From positions 18,142-28,387 of the forward strand of contig FR901602.1 of NCBI GenBank assembly GCA_000438015.1: a DNA stretch of 10,246 nucleotides. Direction: 5' to 3'. The position numbers were made by a program, and so were the translations under genes. This document shows positions 1 through 6,091 of this stretch, one piece after another. Each line of letters starts with the position of its first letter. Within the stretch, counting starts at the first letter, position 1. This DNA comes from Coraliomargarita sp. CAG:312. Lineage in GTDB: Bacteria; Verrucomicrobiota; Verrucomicrobiia; Opitutales; Intestinicryptomonadaceae. The notes under the pieces were generated by a model, which was not told the DNA's origin, did no database searches, and saw only the letters and a program-made list of their open reading frames with translations.

Positions 1-1249
1 CTTCGGCATTCATTCCGAAGGCCAATCCGTTAAAAGTAGTATGGGCGTTAACTTCTATGTACGACATTCTGAGGTCGGCCTGATTGCTGGCTGAACTCAT
101 CCACAAAGAGAACGTGCGCATATTAGACCCGTCGCCGGCGTCTTTCCAGACATCTGGAGCATCGAATATAACTTTTCCGCCGCCGCCAAGCCTTATGGAA
201 CTTCCGCAACTAAAAGTTCCGACTCCGGATGCAAGCCTCAATACCCCGCCATTGGATATGTTTACATTTCCGTACCCGCCTGTTGTATTGAGTTCTCCAG
301 CCCCGGCAATATTTACAGTCCCGCTAATGCTCATGTTGGCGGTATTTGTTCCGCTGGCAGTCAATATCATCTTGTTATTGATATTTAAAACGCTTCCGGC
401 ACCCACCGTCACATTGCTCCAATCTTTGGCAAGGTCCGTTGGCGCAACCTGCAAAGCTCCGTTTACATTCATTATTGAATTTGAGCCAACCGTGAGAGCC
501 CCTATTTTTACATCGGCACCCTCTTCTATAGTTAGGGTTGTTTTATTTACAGTCAAACTCTTATAAACGTCATTGTATTGCGCAGTCAAACTGCCTTGTA
601 TATTTACAAAAGACTGGGTGGAGGCGTATCCGTTTACTTGCAAATTCTCTGTTGAAAATACATTTGAATCCGAGGCAAATGTTATTGTCTTTGAATTTGT
701 TCCTCTATAGCTATTTTCGGAAAGATCCAAGATAATTGTATTAGTCCCTACTTCCTTTGCGACAGTAGTCCATGTGCCGTCCCATTTGCCGTCAACCATA
801 TTTCTCGTTTTATCGGCAGTTTTTGTCAGGTAGAGGTCTCCCCCTTGGACAGTCAACCCCCCGACAACGCTTTCCGAATTGCTGCGAATGTCAATCGCCT
901 CGTTTTTTTCATAAAGAGAATCCACCGTTAACGAATTCCCATTTAAATTGAGAGTCCTTACAGGCGTGCCATAACTTGTCAAAAGCGAGGAAACTTGACG
1001 ATCCATATCCAATGTAAGGTCTTTACCTATTGCAACGCGGCTTGTATCGTCGGGAACTCCGCTTATGACAGTTGAAGTTCCCCAAGTAAGCCTATCGATA
1101 ACCCGCCATGCAGAAGGATCGTCCCAAGTAGTGCCGTCACCCGCATATTCCCACTCAACATCGATAAAAGTATCTTGAGCAAGAGACATTGATGCGGAAG
1201 TAATAAACAGGGGTAGGTAATAAAATAATTTTGTGGTATAAAACTTCAT
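1..1249 (-). CDS. Secreted beta-strand-repeat adhesin / autotransporter-like protein, C-terminus outside window
   Basis: An open frame runs without a stop from an ATG at 1249 down to base 1 (416 codons), so the gene is cut by the window edge. The N-terminus is a clear Sec signal peptide: basic start MKFYTTK, hydrophobic LFYYLPLFITSASMS, likely cleavage SLA|QD after residue 24. Near residues 37-50 lies a Trp-containing segment (TTWDDPSAW), typical of the start of passenger regions in such proteins. The rest is low-complexity, rich in N, S, T, G and V, with recurring strand-turn units such as LTVGSNSIMNVNGALQV and VTVGAGSVLNINN, as expected for a parallel beta-helix. Cysteine is almost absent. 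The protein is probably surface-exposed or shed; the missing C-terminus could be a beta-barrel, a PEP-CTERM or another sorting signal. No Shine-Dalgarno site precedes the ATG; the leader is almost all A/T. It lies divergent to the dehydrogenase gene. Ligand and exact family are unknown. Confidence 0.85.
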   Translation of the reverse strand, partial: MKFYTTKLFYYLPLFITSASMSLAQDTFIDVEWEYAGDGTTWDDPSAWRVIDRLTWGTSTVISGVPDDTSRVAIGKDLTLDMDRQVSSLLTSYGTPVRTLNLNGNSLTVDSLYEKNEAIDIRSNSESVVGGLTVQGGDLYLTKTADKTRNMVDGKWDGTWTTVAKEVGTNTIILDLSENSYRGTNSKTITFASDSNVFSTENLQVNGYASTQSFVNIQGSLTAQYNDVYKSLTVNKTTLTIEEGADVKIGALTVGSNSIMNVNGALQVAPTDLAKDWSNVTVGAGSVLNINNKMILTASGTNTANMSISGTVNIAGAGELNTTGGYGNVNISNGGVLRLASGVGTFSCGSSIRLGGGGKVIFDAPDVWKDAGDGSNMRTFSLWMSSASNQADLRMSYIEVNAHTTFNGLAFGMNAE

Positions 1250-1466
1250 AGACGTTTAATAATTTAATTTCTATATATTTCTAATGCTAAAACAAATATA
1301 AAGTCAATACTATTTAACGCTTAAGGTAATAACAATTGGAAATTAATAAATAAGCCCATAAAAGCAAAGCATATCTTTGTTTGTGTTGTTTTTTTTGCTT
1401 TACTGTGTATTCTTAATCGATAAATATAAATGAATTGAAACATTCTTTTATTTAAGGAGGCTAAAT
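1250..1466. promoter_or_regulatory. Divergent promoter region between adhesin and dehydrogenase genes
   Basis: This is an AT-rich spacer that must carry outward promoters in both directions. On the minus strand, TTGACT (1307-1302) is followed 18 bases later by TAGAAA (1283-1278), a plausible sigma-70-like pair ending about 30 bases before the adhesin ATG. On the plus strand, TATAAA at 1425-1430 is a possible -10 element without a good -35. The dehydrogenase has a strong ribosome binding site, AAGGAGG (1454-1460), six bases before its ATG at 1467, which fixes that start. The 14-mer CAATACTATTTAAC (1305-1318) recurs at 5983-5996. Promoter assignments are by eye only. Confidence 0.4.
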
Positions 1467-2582
1467 ATGATAAATATCCCAAAAAACGCAAAAGTCGCTA
1501 TGCTAATAGAACCTAAAAAATTTGAAATAAAAGAATTTCAAATACCCGAGATAGGCGACGATGAAATGCTTATAAGAGTAGAAGCATGCGGAATTTGCGG
1601 AACTGACGGCCATGAGTACTTGCGAGATCCTTTTAAGCTTTGCCCGGTTGTGCTGGGACATGAAGGAACCGGAGAAATAGTAAGAATTGGAAAAAATGTA
1701 ACCAAAGACTCCGCCGGTTTGGACGTAAAACTAGGCGACAGAATTGTCACTTGCATAATTCCTTGCGGAACTTGCGACGTATGCAAAAATATGCCTGCGC
1801 GCACAAATCTTTGTTCAAACTGCGGAATTTACGGACTAATGCCGGACGATGAAATACATTTTAACGGCTATTTTGGCGAATATCTTGTCATACGCAAAAA
1901 TTCAACATTTTTCAATGTCAACGGACTGTCGCTAGATATGCGCATTCTTATCGAACCGTCTGCCGTGGCAGTGCACGCAGTCGAACGCGCAAAAACCACG
2001 GGGCTTTTAAAGTTTAACACCAAAGTATTGGTGCAAGGATGCGGCCCTATTGGACTTTTGGTTATGTCAGTACTGCGCACAATGGGGATTGAAAATATAT
2101 ACGCCGTCGACGGAAACGATTCGCGTTTGGAAATCGCCAAGACGCTTGGTGCGTCGCACACTTACAACTTTACAAAATTCGCCTCTTTCGGGGAAATGCT
2201 TGAGCAGGTAAAAAAAGACACCAACGGACTTGGGGCTGACTTTGTATTCCAGTGCACTGGAGTAGCAAAAGCCGCGGCAAACGCTTGGAAATTCGTAAAA
2301 CGCGGAGGAGGAATGTGCGAGGTTGGTTTCTTTATGGACGGAGGAGAATGCTCCATAAACCACCACTTCGACATATGCAACAAGGAAATCAGCCTTGTGG
2401 GGTCGTGGGTTTACACGCCGCAAGATTATCCCACTACATTCGACTTTTTAAAGCGCGCAGTTGGAATAGGTTTGCCCGTGGAAAAACTTGTGACGCATAA
2501 GTTCCCGCTAGAAAAAATTTCCGAAGCGCTTGAAGCCAACGTAACTATGGCCGGAATAAAAATCGCCGTAGTCAACGAATAG
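1467..2582 (+). CDS. Zinc-dependent medium-chain alcohol/polyol dehydrogenase
   Basis: This 371-residue protein has the usual length and layout of the MDR family (GroES-like domain, then Rossmann domain). Catalytic zinc motif: C44 in CGICGTDGHE and H66-E67 in LGHEGTGE, with E163 (LIEPSAV) at the place where sorbitol-dehydrogenase-like members carry a glutamate. A structural zinc lobe is visible as C100-x2-C103-x2-C106, then C116; the last gap is nine residues, slightly longer than common. The nucleotide-binding loop is GCGPIG (191-196), and D215 at the end of the second strand (IYAVD) suggests NAD rather than NADP. The enzyme should oxidise a sugar alcohol, diol or related alcohol to the carbonyl compound in the cytoplasm; the substrate cannot be told from sequence. 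The start is supported by AAGGAGG six bases upstream. A terminator follows, so it is probably monocistronic. Related possibilities include threonine- or sorbitol-dehydrogenase-like enzymes. Confidence 0.93.
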   Translation: MINIPKNAKVAMLIEPKKFEIKEFQIPEIGDDEMLIRVEACGICGTDGHEYLRDPFKLCPVVLGHEGTGEIVRIGKNVTKDSAGLDVKLGDRIVTCIIPCGTCDVCKNMPARTNLCSNCGIYGLMPDDEIHFNGYFGEYLVIRKNSTFFNVNGLSLDMRILIEPSAVAVHAVERAKTTGLLKFNTKVLVQGCGPIGLLVMSVLRTMGIENIYAVDGNDSRLEIAKTLGASHTYNFTKFASFGEMLEQVKKDTNGLGADFVFQCTGVAKAAANAWKFVKRGGGMCEVGFFMDGGECSINHHFDICNKEISLVGSWVYTPQDYPTTFDFLKRAVGIGLPVEKLVTHKFPLEKISEALEANVTMAGIKIAVVNE

Positions 2583-2596
2583 CAAATTGGCGAAAC

Positions 2597-2634
2597 AAAG
2601 GCTCCGCGGCAAAAGTTGCGGGCCTTTTTGTTTT
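2597..2634 (+). terminator. Rho-independent terminator after the dehydrogenase gene
   Basis: The arm AAAGGCTCCGC (2597-2607) pairs with GCGGGCCTTT (2618-2627). This gives about ten pairs with one bulged C and one G-T pair around a ten-base loop, and it runs into TTTTTGTTTT. It begins 14 bases after the dehydrogenase stop and ends before the nucleoside hydrolase start. Confidence 0.75.
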
Positions 2635-2638
2635 GCTA

Positions 2639-2665
2639 TTGACTCCGGAAAAATTTTTCTAGAAC
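2639..2665 (+). promoter_or_regulatory. Possible promoter for the nucleoside hydrolase gene
   Basis: TTGACT (2639-2644) is followed after a short 15-base spacer by TAGAAC (2660-2665, four of six matches to TATAAT). Transcription would start almost at the ATG (2674), giving a leaderless or nearly leaderless mRNA. That would agree with the lack of a Shine-Dalgarno site. The spacer contains the perfect 12-base palindrome GAAAAATTTTTC (2648-2659). The call is weak because of the short spacer. Confidence 0.3.
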
Positions 2666-2673
2666 GAAACTGC

Positions 2674-3732
2674 ATGAAAAACTTATTTGCCGTTTTATCA
2701 TTTTGTCTTTGCGCCATGGGATGCTCGTCAGCAGAAGTTCCCGAGCGCGTTATTTTAGACACAGACATGGGCAACGACAGCGACGACGCCCTTGCCCTGC
2801 TCATGTTTTATAAATATGCGGACGAAGGCAAGGGAAAGCTGAAATGCATTGCCATTAACAAAGACAATCCGCAAGCCTGCGTTGCAACAGACATAATAGC
2901 CCAGTACTACGGACGCGGAGACATCCCAATTTGCAGAGTTGAGCCATCTGCGGGAGTCAGCAAAAATAACGGATGGTTTCTCAAAGAACTAGCCGACGCA
3001 AAAAAATCAAACGGCTCGCTGCTTTTTAAACGAAAAATTACTGAAAAAACTCCCATACCCGAAGCCGTAAAATATTTGCGCCAAGTCCTAGCAAAAGCCC
3101 CCGACAAATCAATATCTTATGTCTCTATAGGATTTCTGACGAATATAGCCAACCTCCTAAAATCCCCGGCAGACGATATTTCTCCGCTGGACGGCAAAGC
3201 GCTTTTTGAGAAAAAAGTAAAAGTTTTGTCTTTAATGGGAGCGGAATTTCTCCCCCTAGGAAATCCGGACCCTAAAAAATGCAATCCTGAATTTAACGTA
3301 TCATCCGATATCGAATCTTCAAAATACGTCTTCAAACACTGCCCCGTGGACATAGTTTTCAGCGGGCACGAAGTTGGAGCAAGCATTCTTTATCCGCATA
3401 AGATGGCTCTAGAGCGCTTTGGAGAAGAAAACAATCCAGTAATGCTGGCATACGAAGTGGTCGCAATAAACGGCAGGAAACAAAATCCAAAAAACCTAAC
3501 CTTGCCAACCTACGATTTAACAAGCGTCCTCTATGTATTTGAGCCCGAATTGTTCAAACTTTCCGAACGCGGAACAGTTTCAATCTACAACGAAAAAGGA
3601 GTCGCGCAATTTACAAAAGATCCTAATGGCAAGCACCGGTATATGATAGCCGACACTCCAGCCATGAAGAAAAAGATTTTGGATAGGCTTGGAGAGCTTA
3701 CCGATGTAAAGCCAAAACAAAACGTTAAATAA
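2674..3732 (+). CDS. Exported nucleoside hydrolase (inosine-uridine hydrolase family)
   Basis: With the ATG at 2674 the product is 352 residues. An upstream in-frame TTG at 2587 would place the terminator inside the gene and bury the signal peptide, so I reject it. Residues 1-17 (MKNLFAVLSFCLCAMGC) look like an export signal. The cysteine at 17 followed by SS suggests a lipoprotein, although the lipobox AMGC is poor at position -3. The hallmark calcium/ribose-binding motif is LDTDMGNDSDDALAL (D29, D31, D35, D37, D38). Further family signatures are IGFLTNIANLL (152-162), NPEFNVSSD (204-212, equivalent to the conserved EFN segment) and YDLTSVLY (280-287, with the conserved metal-binding Asp). 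These enzymes cleave the N-glycosidic bond of ribonucleosides to a base and ribose. Here the likely site is the periplasm or outer face, fitting nucleoside scavenging; base preference is unknown. It lies downstream of the dehydrogenase but behind a terminator. Confidence 0.9.
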   Translation: MKNLFAVLSFCLCAMGCSSAEVPERVILDTDMGNDSDDALALLMFYKYADEGKGKLKCIAINKDNPQACVATDIIAQYYGRGDIPICRVEPSAGVSKNNGWFLKELADAKKSNGSLLFKRKITEKTPIPEAVKYLRQVLAKAPDKSISYVSIGFLTNIANLLKSPADDISPLDGKALFEKKVKVLSLMGAEFLPLGNPDPKKCNPEFNVSSDIESSKYVFKHCPVDIVFSGHEVGASILYPHKMALERFGEENNPVMLAYEVVAINGRKQNPKNLTLPTYDLTSVLYVFEPELFKLSERGTVSIYNEKGVAQFTKDPNGKHRYMIADTPAMKKKILDRLGELTDVKPKQNVK

Positions 3733-3823
3733 AAGCCTTTATGCCTCCGACACCCGCAAAGCGCAAAATCCGCTGCAGTTTTCAGGGAGTGTTTTTTCGA
3801 TAAGGCGAAAAAAACGGTGCGCT

Positions 3824-3856
3824 AAAAAAAACACGCGAAACGCCAGAGCTTGCGCG
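3824..3856 (-). terminator. Probable terminator after recJ
   Basis: Read on the minus strand, CGCG-C-AA pairs with TTCGCG (plus 3850-3856 with 3834-3839), with one bulged C and a ten-base loop. TG and eight T residues (plus 3824-3831) follow. Two other hairpins flank it: GCTAGA/TCTAGC (3859-3876, over the recJ stop) and GTTTTTTCG/CGAAAAAAAC (3791-3815). The spacer between the convergent nucleoside hydrolase and recJ genes may therefore stop transcription from both sides, but I see no canonical plus-strand terminator. Confidence 0.45.
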
Positions 3857-3871
3857 CCGCTAGAAAAAAAT

Positions 3872-5602
3872 CTAGCTATTTTGAGAGAAGCGCCAGTCTA
3901 TAAGAGTTGCCTGGGGCGACTTGCGCCTATTCCACCTGTTCCAACCGAGTTTTACCGCCAAATCTATGGCTTTCCCCTCCGGAGGAATATTTCCGGCCAT
4001 TCTCCAAGCCACGGCATTTATCCATCCGTTTTCTCCAAGCGGTATCTGAAAACGGAAATTCTGCCCTCCAAAAACTTCCGGCTGCTTGGAAAGCGTTATG
4101 TTTTTCAATGCAAATGTAGGTTCTCTATTTCCCTCGCCAAAAGGATGCAGAAGTTCCAATTCGTCTAGAAGCTCCAACCCTACGTCCGACTTGTCGAGAG
4201 TCAGATTTATTCTAATTTTGGGAGACAAATCGGCTGTATCTCCGTACTTTTCCAAAATGCTGCGGTTTATGCGCTCCCTAAAAATACCGACGCAATCCTG
4301 CTTTATGGAGACTCCGACAGCCATAGGGTGGCCTCCCCAGCTTCCCAAGATATCGTCGCCGCAATCCGGTATGCAGTTCACCAAGTCAACCCCGGCAATG
4401 CTGCGTCCGGAGCCTTTGGTATATCCTGCATCGACTTCGCCAAAAACAATTACCGGGCGGTAAAACTCGCGGCTAAGCTTTCCGGCTATTATCCCGACAA
4501 CTCCAGGATGCCATGTGGGATCGGAAACAACTATGCAAGGATCCTCATTTAGGCGGTGTTCGTAAACTTGCTTCATTGCGTCTTCTAAAACTCCGCGCTC
4601 TATTTCCTGCCGCTCCTTATTTATATCGTTAAGCTCGCACGCGGCCCTATAGCAAGTGGTAAAATCGTCGCCCAAAAGCATCTCGAGAGGCAGTGATGCG
4701 TCAGCGAGCCTTCCGCTGGCGTTTATGCGCGGCCCAAGTTTGAAAGATATATCTATAGGCGTAATATCCTCCCCCAAGGATATTCCGCATGCCTGGATTA
4801 GCGCCTGAATTCCGGTGCGGCGGGTGGTTTTCAAGCGTTTTATCCCATAGCGCGCCATAATCCTATTTTCATCCACAAGCGGGACTAAATCCGCCACGGT
4901 TCCCATCGCGACAAGATCCAAATAGTCTTTTAAGTTTATCTCCCAAGACCTCTTGTCGTTTCGCTGGCGCATTTCCTTTATAAGGCCGTGGGCAAGTTTG
5001 AATACCAATCCAACCGTGCATAACTGAAGCCATGGAGCCGCGCTGAAGTCAAAAACGTGGGGATTTATAAGAATATGGTTTTTATCGGAAGCGTCTTTTG
5101 CCTGATGGTGGTCAACCACAATCAAGTCTATTCCCTGGCGGCGTATATAATCTACGGCTTCAACGGCATTTGTTCCGCAATCCAAAGCTATAAGCAAATC
5201 GGGCTTGCCTCCAGCCAGAGCACGCTCCAGAGCCGCCTTGCTTAACCCGTACCCCTCCTCCATCCTGCGCGGGACAAAATATGAAGGCTCAATGCCAAAA
5301 TGCCGAAGTATGCACACAAGCAATGTTGTGCTTGTTATTCCGTCGACATCGTAATCGCCAAAAACAAGTATTTTTTGTTTTTTCTCTATGGCGTCTATTA
5401 TGCGCAAAACTGCCGCGCGCAAATTCTTTAGGCTAAACGGGTCGTCTAGGTTGGCAAGCTTGGGGCGCAAAAACATTTTTGCGCGCAAAGGGTCGGAATA
5501 TCCGCGCTCTAGAATCAACGCGGCAAGCAGGGGACTGACGCCCAAATACGAGCCCAAGTCCGCCGCAAGTTTTTTATCGTATTCAACGAATTCCCACTCC
5601 AT
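3872..5602 (-). CDS. recJ: Single-stranded-DNA-specific exonuclease RecJ
   Basis: This is a 5'-3' single-strand DNA exonuclease of the DHH family, acting in recombinational repair (RecF pathway), mismatch repair and base excision repair in the cytoplasm. All the signature motifs are present (numbering from the ATG at 5602): FGDYDVDGITST with D83, D85 and D87; ALDCGT with D141; VVDHH (163-166... D164, H165, H166); MGTVADLVPL with D238; LGPRINASGR (289-298), the DHHA1 region; and GSWGGHPMAVG with H425. The C-terminal part (about 460-576) fits the OB-fold. Its 576 residues match the usual RecJ length. An in-frame GTG at 5638 would add 12 residues (MDFFLCFASFKR) that look unlike RecJ and lie in a run of T; the ATG, preceded by AAAAGA, is preferred. 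A minus-strand TACAAT (5674-5669) is a possible -10 element. Confidence 0.97.
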   Translation of the reverse strand: MEWEFVEYDKKLAADLGSYLGVSPLLAALILERGYSDPLRAKMFLRPKLANLDDPFSLKNLRAAVLRIIDAIEKKQKILVFGDYDVDGITSTTLLVCILRHFGIEPSYFVPRRMEEGYGLSKAALERALAGGKPDLLIALDCGTNAVEAVDYIRRQGIDLIVVDHHQAKDASDKNHILINPHVFDFSAAPWLQLCTVGLVFKLAHGLIKEMRQRNDKRSWEINLKDYLDLVAMGTVADLVPLVDENRIMARYGIKRLKTTRRTGIQALIQACGISLGEDITPIDISFKLGPRINASGRLADASLPLEMLLGDDFTTCYRAACELNDINKERQEIERGVLEDAMKQVYEHRLNEDPCIVVSDPTWHPGVVGIIAGKLSREFYRPVIVFGEVDAGYTKGSGRSIAGVDLVNCIPDCGDDILGSWGGHPMAVGVSIKQDCVGIFRERINRSILEKYGDTADLSPKIRINLTLDKSDVGLELLDELELLHPFGEGNREPTFALKNITLSKQPEVFGGQNFRFQIPLGENGWINAVAWRMAGNIPPEGKAIDLAVKLGWNRWNRRKSPQATLIDWRFSQNS

Positions 5603-6091
5603 TCTTTTAAAACTAGCAAAACATAAAAAAAAATCCACTCAAATTTTTATTCGGCCATAAAAGTCCCAATTGTATCTCTTTTCTAAAACCCGCCAGTTAT
5701 TTGTCATGCGCAAGCTCTAAATCATTTTATTCCTGTTCCCACAAAGGCAAAGCACGGGAACAAGCATATTAAGTGCAAAGGTAAATGCGGAATATACAAT
5801 AAAATTTTTTTAGTATTGCAGAACAATGCCGCAATATTTATCATATATAACTGTTTTTATGGTATTGGAGGATTCAAAGGGCCATAATGGCGCTGCGGAC
5901 AGCAAACAAACCGTGTATTTCTTCGCGCGGACGCAATAAAAGCATGGAATCCGGGAAACCACTTCCATGGTTGATATGCAGCCAATACTATTTAACACCA
6001 TAAACAAGCCTTAGCGGCATGCATGACCGGAATGCGCATTAGAGCCTCCGTGGATAGTATCCGCTAGATTTTAACCGAAAATACAACGCTT
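5603..6091. other. Gene-free divergent spacer between recJ and the beta-helix gene
   Basis: I see no convincing gene here. It should hold the promoters of recJ and of the beta-helix gene. Visible elements are: an inverted repeat TGTTCCC/GGGAACA (5734-5740 and 5756-5762, 15-base loop); the 14-mer CAATACTATTTAAC (5983-5996), also found at 1305-1318; the perfect palindrome AATGCGCATT (6031-6040); and GGATAGTATCC (6052-6062). The last two lie 30-60 bases before the beta-helix ATG, where an operator would be expected, but no regulator is known. No good Shine-Dalgarno site precedes 6092. Confidence 0.5.

Noticed and set aside
84..735. Plus-strand frames of 160 and 65 codons opposite the adhesin
   Set aside because: They are antisense shadows. 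The minus strand carries a continuous frame with signal peptide and beta-strand repeats; the plus frames are Pro/Leu-rich products of its Gly/Asn codons.
2587..2673. Upstream TTG start extending the nucleoside hydrolase by 29 residues
   Set aside because: The extension would be translated from the dehydrogenase terminator and would hide the signal peptide that begins at 2674.
5603..5638. GTG start extending RecJ by 12 residues
   Set aside because: The extension is encoded by T-rich DNA, does not resemble RecJ, and the ATG at 5602 gives the usual family length.
5810..6007. Minus-strand frame of 65 codons in the recJ/beta-helix spacer
   Set aside because: It is Cys-rich, has no family motif and would overlap the expected promoter of the beta-helix gene; a weak AAGG upstream is not enough.
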